Below are positions 1 to 8,508 of a stretch of 47,507 nucleotides of DNA, piece by piece. How positions within the stretch are numbered: the first letter of the stretch is position 1; each line of letters begins with the position of its first letter. The translations under genes and the position numbers were made by a program. Below the pieces are notes generated by a model that saw only the letters and a list, made by a program, of their open reading frames with translations, did no database searches and was not told the origin of the DNA. This DNA comes from Streptomyces spinoverrucosus. GTDB lineage: Bacteria > Actinomycetota > Actinomycetes > Streptomycetales > Streptomycetaceae. The stretch lies in assembly GCF_006539505.1 (NCBI RefSeq), contig NZ_BJND01000070.1, positions 1-47,507 of the forward strand, given 5' to 3'.

Positions 1-25
1 GCGCGTTGGTCAGTCTCAGCGGTGG

Positions 26-1444
26 TCAGCCGACCTTCTCGAACTCCGGCGTGCGGTGGTCGGGGACCTGCGGGTTGCGGGCCTTGAGGATCGCCCAGCC
101 GATGGCCAGGGCGGCCGACCAGCCGGCCATCACGTACAGGCTGATCCTGGCGTCCTTGTCGATCCCGATGAGGACGGTGACGAAGAGCAGGAACGCGATG
201 GCGATGTACGAGCACACCGAGCCGCCCGGCGCCGGGAAGGAGGAGGCGGGCAGGCGCCCGGCCACGACCGCGCGGCGGTACAGGACGTGGCTGATCAGGA
301 TCATCAGCCAGGTCCAGATGCCGGCGCCGGTGGCGACGGAGGTGACGTAGCCGAAGGCCTTCTCCGGGACGATGTAGTTCAGGACCACGCCGATGCCCAT
401 GAAGAGGACCGAGACGAAGATGCCGAGGGCCGGGGTCTTGGTGGCCGACAGGCGCGTGAAGACCTTGGGGGCCTCGCCGCTCTCGGCGAGGTTGCGCAGC
501 ATGCGGCCCGTGGAGTACATGCCGGAGTTGCAGGAGGACAGGGCCGCGGTCAGCACCACGAAGTTGACGATGGCCGCGCCGGCCGGGATGCCGATCACCG
601 CGAACGCCTTCACGAACGGGCTGGCGCCCCCGGCGAACTCGGTCCACTTGACCACGCACAGGATGACGGTGAGGGCACCGACGTAGAACAGGGCGATACG
701 CCAGGGCAGGGTGTTGATCGCCTTGGGGAGGGTCTTCTCCGGGTTCTCGGACTCGCCGGCCGTGACACCGACCAGCTCGACGGCGAGGTAGGCGAACATG
801 ACGCCCTGGAGGGTCATCAGGGACGAGCCGATGCCCTTGGGAAAGAAGCCGTCGAAGGCCCACAGGTTGGAGACGGCGGCGGTGTCACCGGCGTTGCTGA
901 AGCCGAAGGTGAGCACGCCCAGGCCGATGACGATCATGCCGATGATGGCGGTGACCTTGACCATCGAGAACCAGAACTCCAGCTCGCCGAAGAGCTTCAC
1001 GGAGATCAGGTTGACCCCGAACAGGATCACCAGGAAGACCAGGGCCGTCACCCACTGCGGGATCGACGGGAACCAGTAGTTGACGTAGATCGCGGCGGCG
1101 GTCAGCTCCGCCATGCCCGTGACGACCCACATCAGCCAGTACGTCCAGCCGGTGAAGTAACCGAAGAACGGGCCGAGGAATTCGCGGGAGTACTCCGCGA
1201 AGGAGCCCGAGACCGGGCGGTAGAGCAGGAGCTCGCCGAGCGCCCGCATGATGAAGAAGATGATCACGCCGGCGAGGGCGTACATCAGGATGAGGCTGGG
1301 GCCGGCCTTGGCGATGTTCGCCCCGGCACCCAGGAAGAGCCCGACGCCGATCGCGCCGCCGATCGCGATCATCTGGACCTGACGGCTGCCGAGTCCGCGC
1401 TCGTACCCCTCTTCAGGAGCGTCGGTGACCTTCTCAGAGGCCAT
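26..1444 (-). CDS. APC-family amino acid permease
   Basis: Inner-membrane amino acid/proton symporter of about 472 residues with roughly 12 hydrophobic segments, the usual size for the AAT branch of the APC superfamily (CycA, AnsP and GabP relatives). The first helix has the family signature IGGAIGVGLFLGAG, and further on come PVSGSFAEYSREF and the GESENPEKTLPKAI motif of cytoplasmic loop 6-7. An in-frame ATG lies 7 codons upstream, but GGAGAAAGG overlaps it and sits about 9 bases before the ATG at 1444, so 1444 is chosen. It stands alone; its promoter must lie in the gap at 1445-1796. The exact substrate (for example Asn, D-Ser/Gly or GABA) cannot be read from sequence. Family is certain, substrate is not. 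Confidence 0.93.
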   Translation of the reverse strand: MASEKVTDAPEEGYERGLGSRQVQMIAIGGAIGVGLFLGAGANIAKAGPSLILMYALAGVIIFFIMRALGELLLYRPVSGSFAEYSREFLGPFFGYFTGWTYWLMWVVTGMAELTAAAIYVNYWFPSIPQWVTALVFLVILFGVNLISVKLFGELEFWFSMVKVTAIIGMIVIGLGVLTFGFSNAGDTAAVSNLWAFDGFFPKGIGSSLMTLQGVMFAYLAVELVGVTAGESENPEKTLPKAINTLPWRIALFYVGALTVILCVVKWTEFAGGASPFVKAFAVIGIPAGAAIVNFVVLTAALSSCNSGMYSTGRMLRNLAESGEAPKVFTRLSATKTPALGIFVSVLFMGIGVVLNYIVPEKAFGYVTSVATGAGIWTWLMILISHVLYRRAVVAGRLPASSFPAPGGSVCSYIAIAFLLFVTVLIGIDKDARISLYVMAGWSAALAIGWAILKARNPQVPDHRTPEFEKVG

Positions 1445-1796
1445 GTGTAGTGCGCCTTTCTCCATGCCGACCCGGGCCTCTCGTCGGCCTCGGATCGGGT
1501 TTCGATCCCCCCGGATTGATGGAGCTGAGCGGCCCTCCCAAGGCCCCTCGTGCCTGGCCGACGGTCGCCGGCTCGGTGGCGCACCCGGCGGACATAAGGG
1601 TGGTGTTCGCCGGGCGGTCGTGAAGATTTATCACGGCCGCAACACTGATCGCCCGTACGACATGTGACGCACGGCACAGGAAGAAGTGGACAATCGGTTA
1701 CCTAGGCATGCATAAGCGGCAGCCGCGGTGACAGGATCGTTATCCGGATTTGAGCGTCCGCTGAGCGAACACGCCGCCTTCACAAGGCGGGAGAAA
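1445..1796. promoter_or_regulatory. Intergenic region upstream of the permease, with a dyad and a terminator-like hairpin
   Basis: No supportable gene here. It must hold the permease promoter on the minus strand. An inverted repeat at 1619-1635 (CGTGA, 7-base AT-rich spacer, TCACG) is a candidate operator or promoter element. Next to the DUF2017 stop, CCGCCTT (1774-1780) pairs with AAGGCGG (1784-1790) around a 3-base loop and could end the clpS/DUF2017 transcript. No promoter hexamers were clear enough to call. Confidence 0.4.
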
Positions 1797-2390
1797 TCAC
1801 GGCATAAGGGTGGAGACCAATGTCTCCTGCAGCCCGCCCAGCCAGAGGTACGCCATCACCATCGGCTTGCGCGGGTCCTCGTCGGGGAGCCGGTAGAGCA
1901 GGTCGGTGTCGTCCTCGTCGACGATCTCCAGTCGGGAGCCGATCGCCAGGCGCAGGTCGTTGAGGGCGCCGAGCCACTGCTGGGACTGCTCCGGCGTCAG
2001 TTCCAGGACCGCCCCGCCGCCCCCGCCGGAGGCCAGCTCGTCCAGCGAGCGGATCACCGCGAGGGCGTTCTCGCGCTTGCCGGCCCGCAGGTCGTTCTCG
2101 GTGTAGCGGCGGAACTCGGCGGAGTGCGCCTGCTGCTCCTCGTCCTGCGCCGGCTGCTCGGGGTCGCTGTAGGCGTCCGGGAACAGGCGCCGCAGCACCG
2201 GGTCGGAGGGCGGTTCGCTGGGGCCCTCGGCGAACAGTTCGGCGAGCGGGTCGGCGGGGACGTCCTCGCCGGGGCCGGGGCCGATGAGTTCCAGTAGCTG
2301 GACGGCCAGCGACCGGATGATGGAGATCTCGACGTCGTCGAGGGCGACGGCCGCGCCGCCGCCGGGGAGCGGTTCGAAGGTTCCTGGCAA
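1797..2390 (-). CDS. DUF2017 family protein
   Basis: A 197-residue acidic cytoplasmic protein matching the actinobacterial DUF2017 family, whose genes typically sit directly after clpS. Visible features are an N-terminal stretch with VEISIIRSLAVQLLELIG, a central region with PPSDPVLRRLFPDAY, and an acidic C-terminal part. The start is TTG at 2390, 10 bases after the clpS stop, with CCGGAAG ahead of it inside the end of clpS, so the two are probably cotranscribed and coupled. The biochemical role is unknown. The constant pairing with ClpS suggests a link to ClpCP proteolysis, which is inference only. Confidence 0.85.
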   Translation of the reverse strand: MPGTFEPLPGGGAAVALDDVEISIIRSLAVQLLELIGPGPGEDVPADPLAELFAEGPSEPPSDPVLRRLFPDAYSDPEQPAQDEEQQAHSAEFRRYTENDLRAGKRENALAVIRSLDELASGGGGGAVLELTPEQSQQWLGALNDLRLAIGSRLEIVDEDDTDLLYRLPDEDPRKPMVMAYLWLGGLQETLVSTLMP

Positions 2391-2399
2391 GGCGATTCG

Positions 2400-2717
2400 C
2401 TACTTCCGGTCCTGCTGGAGGGTGGCCCACAGACCGTAGCCGTGCATGGCCTGCACGTCGCGTTCCATCTCCTCGCGGCTCCCGCTGGAGACGACCGCCC
2501 GGCCCTTGTGGTGGACGTCGAGCATGAGCTTGGTGGCCTTGTCCTTGGAGTAGCCGAAGTACGACTGGAAGACGTACGTCACATAGCTCATCAGGTTGAC
2601 CGGGTCGTTGTGGACGATCGTGACCCAGGGGACGTCCGGCTCGGGTACGGCAGAGACCTCCTCCGCCGATTCGGTGCGTTCGATCTCGATGGGAGCGGCT
2701 GACGTCACAACTCCCAT
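2400..2717 (-). CDS. clpS: ATP-dependent Clp protease adaptor ClpS
   Basis: ClpS binds substrates with destabilising N-terminal residues and hands them to the ClpC/ClpA unfoldase. About 105 residues. The core motif VHNDPVNLMSYVTYVF holds the conserved NDP that reads the N-degron, followed by the family-typical hydrophobic helix, a histidine-containing HHKGRAVV strand and the EEMERDVQAMHGYGLWAT end. The ATG at 2717 (MGVVTSAAP) is chosen over an ORF start 51 bases upstream because GTGGGG lies just ahead and the extra residues do not resemble ClpS. It is divergent from pncB with about 59 bases between starts, so the two promoters must nearly overlap. Confidence 0.94.
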   Translation of the reverse strand: MGVVTSAAPIEIERTESAEEVSAVPEPDVPWVTIVHNDPVNLMSYVTYVFQSYFGYSKDKATKLMLDVHHKGRAVVSSGSREEMERDVQAMHGYGLWATLQQDRK

Positions 2718-2776
2718 GCTGCCATGGGCCCCACAAATCGTCACACTGACGAAATGGGGGTGTACCATTCATTGCC

Positions 2777-4123
2777 ATGAACACAGCGGACCTTGGGCTG
2801 CCGGTGGACGTCCCCTCGACCGCCCTCTTCACGGACCAGTACGAGCTGACGATGCTCCAGGCCGCCCTGAAGGCCGGCACCGCCGAGCGGCGCAGTGTCT
2901 TCGAGGTCTTCACCCGGCGGCTGCCGGAGGGGCGACGGTACGGCGTGGTGGCCGGGACCGGCCGGGTCCTGGACGCCGTCGAGAACTTCCGCTTCGACGC
3001 GGGCGTCCTGCGCTTCCTGCGCGAGCGCGGCATCGTCGGCGAGGAGACCCTGGACTGGCTCGCCGACTACCGCTTCTCCGGCGACATCTGGGGCTACCCC
3101 GAGGGCGAGGTGTACTTCCCGGGCTCGCCGATCATGCGGGTCGAGGGCAGCTTCGCCGAGTGCGTGCTGCTGGAGACCGTGATCCTGTCCGTCCTGAACC
3201 ATGACTCGGCGATCGCCGCGGCCGCCTCCCGTATGTCCTCGGCCGCCGGGGAGCGCCCGCTGATCGAGATGGGCGCCCGCCGCACCCACGAGCTCGCCGC
3301 GGTCGCCGCCGCCCGGGCCGCGTACGTCGGCGGCTTCGCCTCCACCTCCGACCTGGCCGCCGGTTTCCGCTACGGGATCCCGACGGTGGGCACCTCCGCC
3401 CACGCCTTCACCCTGCTCCACGACCGGGAGCGCGACGCCTTCCAGGCCCAGGTCAACACCATGGGTCGGGGGACGACCCTGCTGGTGGACACGTACGACG
3501 TCGCCGAGGCCGTCCGTACGGCGGTGGAGGTCGCCGGTCCCGAGCTGGGGGCCGTGCGCATCGACTCCGGGGACCTGCTGCTGGTCGCGCACCGGGTGCG
3601 GCAGCAGCTGGACGAGCTGGGGGCGACGAACACCAGGATCATCGTGACCTCGGACCTCGACGAGTACGCCATCGCCTCACTGGCGGCGGCGCCGGTGGAC
3701 GCGTACGGCGTCGGCACCCAGCTGGTCACCGGCTCCGGGCACCCCACCTGCTCCATGGTCTACAAGCTGGTCGCCCGCGCCGAGTCCGCCGACCCGAAGG
3801 CGCCGCTGGTGCCGGTGGCGAAGAAGTCGACCGGCGGCAAGCTCTCCATCGGCGGCCGCAAGTGGGCCGCGCGCCGGCTGGACGAGCAGGGCGTGGCCGA
3901 GGCCGAGGTGGTCGGCACCGGGCCCGTCCCGGCCGAGCTGGTCGACCGGCAGCTGCTGGTGGAGCTGGTCAAGGGCGGCGAGGTGGTCGCCCGCGAGCCG
4001 CTCGACGCCCCCCGCGAACGGCACATCACCGCCCGCGCCAACCTGCCGCTGTCCGCTACACAGCTCTCACGCGGGGAACCCGTCATCCCGACCGAGTACG
4101 CAACCGGGGGCACGGGCAACTAG
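2777..4123 (+). CDS. pncB: Nicotinate phosphoribosyltransferase
   Basis: Joins nicotinate and PRPP (with ATP) to give nicotinate mononucleotide, the entry step of Preiss-Handler NAD synthesis. At 448 residues it has the normal length. Visible motifs: TDQYELTM (residues 19-26), FEVFTRRLP, GTSAHAF (205-211) with the histidine that is phosphorylated in this family, and the IDSGDL phosphate-binding motif (262-267). The ATG at 2777 has only a weak purine run (TGGGGG) 17 bases upstream. The gene for nicotinamidase follows on the same strand, so nicotinamide salvage is encoded as a pair. Confidence 0.95.
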   Translation: MNTADLGLPVDVPSTALFTDQYELTMLQAALKAGTAERRSVFEVFTRRLPEGRRYGVVAGTGRVLDAVENFRFDAGVLRFLRERGIVGEETLDWLADYRFSGDIWGYPEGEVYFPGSPIMRVEGSFAECVLLETVILSVLNHDSAIAAAASRMSSAAGERPLIEMGARRTHELAAVAAARAAYVGGFASTSDLAAGFRYGIPTVGTSAHAFTLLHDRERDAFQAQVNTMGRGTTLLVDTYDVAEAVRTAVEVAGPELGAVRIDSGDLLLVAHRVRQQLDELGATNTRIIVTSDLDEYAIASLAAAPVDAYGVGTQLVTGSGHPTCSMVYKLVARAESADPKAPLVPVAKKSTGGKLSIGGRKWAARRLDEQGVAEAEVVGTGPVPAELVDRQLLVELVKGGEVVAREPLDAPRERHITARANLPLSATQLSRGEPVIPTEYATGGTGN

Positions 4124-4316
4124 CGCGAGCCGAGGGGGCGCCCGCCGTGCGCCCCACGGTGCCCCCTCCCCTTGGGCACCGGAAGTCTCTAGGCTCGGAG
4201 GTTCAGGTTCACGCACCGGCCGGGCCCGCACCCCCTCAGCACCAGGCTCCGCACCGACCCGTACCGAACCGCCGAGACCCACAGCCGCGAGACCCCATAG
4301 CCGAAGGACACCGACC

Positions 4317-4901
4317 ATGCGCCGCGCCTTGATCGTCGTAGACGTGCAGAACGATTTCTGCGAGGGGGGCAGCCTCCCGGTGGCCGGGGGTGCCGATGTG
4401 GCCGCCGCGATCACCGAGCTGATCGGGCAGGCCCCCGCCGGGTACCGCCATGTGGTGGCGACCCGTGACCACCACATCGCGCCCGGGGGTCACTTCGCGG
4501 ACAACCCCGACTTCGTGCACTCCTGGCCCGCGCACTGCGTCGCGGGCACGGAGGGGGTCGGCTTCCACCCGAACTTCGCCCCGGCCGTCGCCTCCGGCTC
4601 GATCGACGCGGTCTTCGACAAGGGCGCGTACGCGGCGGCGTACAGCGGTTTCGAGGGGGTCGACGAGAACGGGGTGCCGCTGGCCGACTGGCTGCGGGAG
4701 CGGCAGATCGACGAGGTGGACGTGGTCGGCATCGCGACCGACCACTGCGTGCGGGCGACCGCCCTGGACGCGGTCCGCGAGGGTTTCCGCACCCACGTCC
4801 TGCTGGACCTCACGGCCGGAGTCGCCGAGGAGACCACGGAGCGGGCGCTGGAGGAGCTGCGGGAGGCGGGCGTGGAGCTGTCCGGGAAGCCCGTCGTCTG
4901 A
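4317..4901 (+). CDS. pncA: Nicotinamidase (isochorismatase family)
   Basis: Hydrolyses nicotinamide to nicotinate and ammonia, feeding the preceding pncB. 194 residues, as expected. The catalytic triad is visible as Asp9 (VVDVQNDF), Lys102 (FDKGAY) and Cys144 (TDHCVRAT). The metal site fits Asp51, His53, His59 and His73. The spacing and metal ligands point to nicotinamidase rather than a generic isochorismatase. The start ATG at 4317 sits after a GAAGGACACC ribosome binding site. A 193-base gap separates it from pncB, so it may also have its own promoter. Confidence 0.94.
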   Translation: MRRALIVVDVQNDFCEGGSLPVAGGADVAAAITELIGQAPAGYRHVVATRDHHIAPGGHFADNPDFVHSWPAHCVAGTEGVGFHPNFAPAVASGSIDAVFDKGAYAAAYSGFEGVDENGVPLADWLRERQIDEVDVVGIATDHCVRATALDAVREGFRTHVLLDLTAGVAEETTERALEELREAGVELSGKPVV

Positions 4902-4943
4902 GCCCGCCCTGGGGGCACCTGTGGCGGGCCGGGGCTCACGGGC

Positions 4944-5285
4944 TCACATCTGGGCGGTCGGGCGGCGCAGCAGGGCGCGGATCGGGTGCCACAGCTCATG
5001 GACGAGTTCGGGGCCGCCGACCGTCGTGTCGGGGGCCGTGCGCCATATCAGGCCGTCCGGGTGGTGCAGGACCGCGGTGATCTCGTCCGGGGTGGGCGGC
5101 GCGGCGTTGCCGCGGAGGTAGACCGCGCGCAGGCCGAGGTTGCGCAGCCGGGTGAGGGCGCGGGCACGGTTCTGGGCGTGCACCAGGACACGCACTCCGG
5201 CCGGGCCGTCGGCTGCGGGGCTGGGCAGGTTCAGCGCCACCACCACCGTGCCGTTCGGCAGCTTGCAGAAACCTCCTGCGGCCAT
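4944..5285 (-). CDS. Small conserved-looking hypothetical protein
   Basis: A 113-residue cytoplasmic protein that I cannot assign to a family. It reads as a compact alpha/beta fold: strand TVVVALNLP, strand VRVLVHA, helix RARALTRLRNLGLRAVYL, a PPTPDEITAVL helix, then the end LVHELWHPIRALLRRP. Codon use is typical of the region and GGGGG lies ahead of the ATG, so it is probably real. No signal peptide or membrane segment. It converges with pncA (stops 43 bases apart) and lies downstream of the protease gene and its terminator. Confidence 0.65.
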   Translation of the reverse strand: MAAGGFCKLPNGTVVVALNLPSPAADGPAGVRVLVHAQNRARALTRLRNLGLRAVYLRGNAAPPTPDEITAVLHHPDGLIWRTAPDTTVGGPELVHELWHPIRALLRRPTAQM

Positions 5286-5349
5286 GCGGTCATACCCCCG
5301 TGTCGTCCGGTGTCAATAAGAGAACCACAGGACGCACCTAAGCACGGAT

Positions 5350-5379
5350 CGGCGGTGACCCGCCAGAGGGTCACCGCCG
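5350..5379 (-). terminator. Factor-independent-type terminator after the M6 protease gene
   Basis: Perfect 12-bp stem: CGGCGGTGACCC (5350-5361) pairs with GGGTCACCGCCG (5368-5379) around a 6-base loop. It lies 29 bases beyond the minus-strand stop of the protease and before the next gene. No T-run follows, which is common for Streptomyces terminators. Confidence 0.75.
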
Positions 5380-5407
5380 AACACGCTCTGACCTGCGCAG
5401 ATGCTAT

Positions 5408-7762
5408 TTACTTACGCGCGGGGCCGACCTCCAGCTCGATCGTCGAGCCGTTCTTGGCCTCCTTGAGGATCTTGATCTTCGTGTTGGTGTCAGTGATCTT
5501 GACGCCGCCGGTCGGGTTCGACTCGTCGTAGTAGTCACCGGTGCGGTCGTTGAAGACCGAGACACCCTTCGACCCCGGGATGTACTTCGCCACGTCCGAC
5601 TTGTGCAGCGTCATGCCGTCGGTGTGGTAGAGGCTGAACGGCGCGTCGTAGGACTGGATGCGGTTGCGCATCAGCGTGCCGTCGGCCCACTTCAGGGCGG
5701 TCGGGTGGGAGTCGATCGGCAGGAGCAGACCGGTGCCCGGGTGCTGGCTGGTGTTGTTGTCCGCCTGGGAGGTGTCCCACTTCCAGATCAACAGACCGTT
5801 CTGGTACGCGTAGTGCTCCACCCAGTCAGGGCGCTCCGTGAAGCCGAAGTTGTACGGGCCCACCTTCAGCGTCTTGTCGTACGACACGTACTGCCGGTTC
5901 TCGGCGATGTAGTACTGCGCGTACTCCTTGGTGAAGGACGCGCCGACGCGGGAGAAGCCGGTGGCCGTCCAGGCGGCGTCCGCGCTCTCGGCGTTGTCGG
6001 AGAAGACGGGCGCGCCGTCCGCCGTCACCGAGATCGCGTCGGCCGTGAAGCCCTTCTGGGCCACGCCGCCGTCGGTCTGGTAGCGGAAGCGGAGGTCGAT
6101 CTTCTGGCCGGCGTAGGCGTCGAGCGAGTACGCGAGCTTCTGGTAGCCGTCGAGCGTGCCGTGCAGGGCGGGCTTGTCGCTGCCGTCGCGCGGGATCGGC
6201 CGGCCGTCCACCGTGCCGTCGATGGCGGTCCAGTTGGCGCCGCCGTCGGTCGAGACCTCGGTGTAGAGGTAGTCGTAGTCGGCCTCGATGTCGTACCAGC
6301 CGTCGAAGGTCAGCTCGGCGGAGGACTTGCCGGTGAGGTCGACCGAACGCGTCAGCGTGTTCTTGAGGTTGTCACCGCTGCCGCTCCACCACTGGGTGCT
6401 GCCCTCGGCGGGCGGGACGATCTCGGTGGTGACGGCCTTCTTCGGGAGCTGGACGACCAGCGCCTGCTTGTGCTTGGTGTTGTACTCGGCAACGCCCAGC
6501 TTGTGCCAGGAGTTGACGCCCGCCTTGGCGGTGTCGTAGTTCAGCCAGCCCAGCTGGAGCTTGTCCCAGGCGGTCATGTCGCCCGGCAGGTCGCCGATCT
6601 GGTTGCGGCCGGTGCCGAGCCAGGAGCCGGACGACATCAGCGTCCAGAAACCGGTGGAGTTCTCGCCGCCGGCGGTGTCGTAGTGGTCCGGCAGGCCGAG
6701 GTCGTGGCCGTACTCGTGGGCGAAGACGCCGAGTCCGCCGTTCTCCGGCTGGATGGTGTAGTCGCCGACCCAGATGCCGGAGTCGCCGATCTGCGTGCCG
6801 CCGAGCTTGTTGTCCTCGGGGCCGGTGGCGCCGGCGTCGGTGCCGAACGCGTACCAGCGGTGGGCCCAGATCGCATCCTCGCCCTGCGCGCCGCCGCCCG
6901 CGGACTCGTCCTCACCGGCGTGCACGACCTGGAAGTGGTCGATGTAGCCGTCGCGCTCGTTGAAGTCGCCGTCGCCGTCGAAGTCGTAGCGGTCCCACTG
7001 GTCGTACTCGGCGAGCTTGGCCTTGATCTCCGCGTCGGTCTTACCAGCTGCCTTCTGCTGGTCGACCCACGCGCCCACGCCGTCCTGCACCGCGTACCAT
7101 GCGCAGTTGTCGGGGACGCACTTGTTGGAGCCGTAACGGGCCTCGTTGTAGGGCACCTTGACCCAGTCGGAGACCTCGCCCTCGATCGAGTAGCGGCCCG
7201 AGGACTGCTTCTCGTAGTAGGTCTTCATCGAGGCGGTGCCCTCGCCGAAGTAGAGGTCCTCGAAGTGCTCGCGGTTGTAGTCCGCCTGCCAGGCCGTGCT
7301 GTTGTCCTGCCTGCGGTCCGGCTTGGCGATCTGGTTGTGCAGCGGGCCGGGGGTGCCGCCGTACCGGCTGTCGATCTGGTCGCCGAACTCGACCAGGATG
7401 GTGAAGATCTTGTCCGTCTTCTCCCGGCCGAGTTCGACGTACTTGCTGTCGCCCTTGCGGCTCTTGAGCTCGACCACCTTCGAGCCCTCGCGGTCCTTGA
7501 CCGAGGCCTTGCCGGATATGACCTGGTTCAGCGCCTCTTCGCGCTGGGCCTCCTGAGTCTTGCTCAGCGGGCCGTCGAGGTCGTGCGGGTGCTCCTCGTG
7601 GTTCTCCGGCGATGCCGGGTCGTGCCGGTCGGCGGCGGGTGCCGTGGCCGGCGCACCGCCCGGGTCGGCCTGGGCCACGGTGAAGCCGGAGATCGTGGCG
7701 GTGGCCGCGGCGAGCGCGACGGCGGTGGCCGCCGCTCTGAACGTCCAGGGTCTACTGGTCAC
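5408..7762 (-). CDS. Secreted M6 family (immune inhibitor A-like) metalloprotease
   Basis: Secreted zinc endopeptidase of 784 residues. Residues 1-32 form a Sec signal peptide (basic start, Ala-rich core, ending VAQAD). A propeptide-like acidic segment follows. The peptidase M6 domain holds the zinc motif HEYGHDLGLPDHYD at 349-362, with His349, Glu350, His353 and probably Asp359, and an EF-hand-like calcium loop DFDGDGDFNERDG near 260-272. The C-terminal part (from about 450) has beta-sandwich features (WYDIEADYDYLYTEVSTDGG) like the MAM/VCBS-type domains of immune inhibitor A. The start is GTG at 7762 behind a strong GGGGGAGGAACT site. It is monocistronic, with dyads in its upstream region. 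Substrate in nature unknown. Confidence 0.93.
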   Translation of the reverse strand: MTSRPWTFRAAATAVALAAATATISGFTVAQADPGGAPATAPAADRHDPASPENHEEHPHDLDGPLSKTQEAQREEALNQVISGKASVKDREGSKVVELKSRKGDSKYVELGREKTDKIFTILVEFGDQIDSRYGGTPGPLHNQIAKPDRRQDNSTAWQADYNREHFEDLYFGEGTASMKTYYEKQSSGRYSIEGEVSDWVKVPYNEARYGSNKCVPDNCAWYAVQDGVGAWVDQQKAAGKTDAEIKAKLAEYDQWDRYDFDGDGDFNERDGYIDHFQVVHAGEDESAGGGAQGEDAIWAHRWYAFGTDAGATGPEDNKLGGTQIGDSGIWVGDYTIQPENGGLGVFAHEYGHDLGLPDHYDTAGGENSTGFWTLMSSGSWLGTGRNQIGDLPGDMTAWDKLQLGWLNYDTAKAGVNSWHKLGVAEYNTKHKQALVVQLPKKAVTTEIVPPAEGSTQWWSGSGDNLKNTLTRSVDLTGKSSAELTFDGWYDIEADYDYLYTEVSTDGGANWTAIDGTVDGRPIPRDGSDKPALHGTLDGYQKLAYSLDAYAGQKIDLRFRYQTDGGVAQKGFTADAISVTADGAPVFSDNAESADAAWTATGFSRVGASFTKEYAQYYIAENRQYVSYDKTLKVGPYNFGFTERPDWVEHYAYQNGLLIWKWDTSQADNNTSQHPGTGLLLPIDSHPTALKWADGTLMRNRIQSYDAPFSLYHTDGMTLHKSDVAKYIPGSKGVSVFNDRTGDYYDESNPTGGVKITDTNTKIKILKEAKNGSTIELEVGPARK

Positions 7763-7823
7763 TTGAGTTCCTCCCCCGCGTGCGCGTGCGCGGACGGAGG
7801 GTCAGGGACGTGCTGTCTCCGCG

Positions 7824-7842
7824 CACGCGTGATCAACGCGTG
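7824..7842. promoter_or_regulatory. Inverted repeat upstream of the M6 protease
   Basis: CACGCGT (7824-7830), spacer GATCA, ACGCGTG (7836-7842): a perfect 7-bp dyad, 62 bases upstream of the protease start. A position typical of an operator; the regulator is unknown. Confidence 0.4.
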
Positions 7843-7866
7843 TAGTCAAGTGCCGACATTTGACTA
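7843..7866. promoter_or_regulatory. Second inverted repeat upstream of the M6 protease
   Basis: TAGTCAA (7843-7849) and TTGACTA (7860-7866), 10-base spacer. The arms extend inward to about 10 bp with one mismatch. It directly abuts the first dyad. The TTGACT element could also act as a -35 box, so a repressor bound here would cover the promoter. Confidence 0.4.
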
Positions 7867-7890
7867 GAGGTTTGGAAGAAAAGACAGACC

Positions 7891-7920
7891 TTGACTTGGA
7901 CAGAACAATTGCACTATGCG
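7891..7920 (+). promoter_or_regulatory. Candidate promoter for the small membrane protein gene
   Basis: TTGACT (7891-7896), an 18-base spacer and TATGCG (7915-7920) fit a housekeeping-type promoter on the plus strand. It would give a leader of over 200 bases before the ATG at 8154. The rest of the gap 7763-8153 shows no gene. Confidence 0.3.
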
Positions 7921-8153
7921 GAGATGACGATTCGCTTACCGAACAGGTCAGGCCGGTTCGGCGGGCGCGCAGGACCGCTGATCCAGTGGCCGACATGACT
8001 CGGTGCGCCCCCTGTGCACCGGCACTGTTGGTCAGGTCACGCTTACCGTTCGTTCCACTCGGGCATGCACGCGAATAGATTCTGTCCGCACCCTCCCCCG
8101 CAGCGAGAGGCACGGGGGGAGTCCACCCCCATTTCTTCGAGGACACGATTGCC

Positions 8154-8435
8154 ATGCCTCGTCCGACTGCCGCACAGCTCGCCTACGGTTCATGCACCGT
8201 GATCTTCTCGACCCTCGCCATGCTGCTGCTGTCACAGACGAGTTCGGGTGCGGGGATCGCGGTCATCGCCGTCGCGGCGCTCCTGCTCGGGCTGCTGGTC
8301 GCCATGACGGTGCCCATGCCGAAGCGGCCCCCGGCGCCCGCGCAACGGCCCGTCGCCGACGTGGCGCCGCCGATGCAAGCGACGCCGGCCCGTAAGCCCG
8401 TACGGGAGCCCGTACGGGAATCCACGGCTTCCTGA
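8154..8435 (+). CDS. Small membrane protein of unknown function
   Basis: 93 residues with two closely spaced hydrophobic helices (about residues 9-27 and 32-51), followed by a Pro/Ala/Arg-rich cytoplasmic-type tail that includes the repeated short motif KPVREPVRE. The ATG at 8154 is preceded by CGAGGA. No catalytic motif is visible. It converges with the RDD gene and shares a strong hairpin with it. I do not recognise a named family; it looks like a Streptomyces-restricted membrane protein. Confidence 0.7.
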   Translation: MPRPTAAQLAYGSCTVIFSTLAMLLLSQTSSGAGIAVIAVAALLLGLLVAMTVPMPKRPPAPAQRPVADVAPPMQATPARKPVREPVRESTAS

Positions 8436-8455
8436 AACAGTCACACACAGCGCAC

Positions 8456-8497
8456 AGCACGGCGGGCCCGGCACCTCGCGTGCCGGCCCGCCGTGCT
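8456..8497. terminator. Bidirectional hairpin between convergent genes
   Basis: The arms 8456-8474 and 8480-8497 form an 18-bp GC-rich stem with one bulged C and a 5-base loop. It lies between the plus-strand small membrane gene (stop 8435) and the minus-strand RDD gene (stop 8509), so it can serve both. Confidence 0.75.
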
Positions 8498-8508
8498 GCT
8501 GACCGGCG

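Noticed and set aside
1590..1812. The shared string CATAAGGGTGG at about 1593 and 1803 as a repeat element
   Set aside because: Only 11 bases, and one copy is inside the end of the DUF2017 coding sequence; likely chance.
5603..7867. A 754-codon open frame on the plus strand opposite the M6 protease
   Set aside because: It is a mirror of the protease coding strand, common in very GC-rich DNA; it has no domain and no ribosome binding site, while the minus strand has signal peptide and zinc motif.
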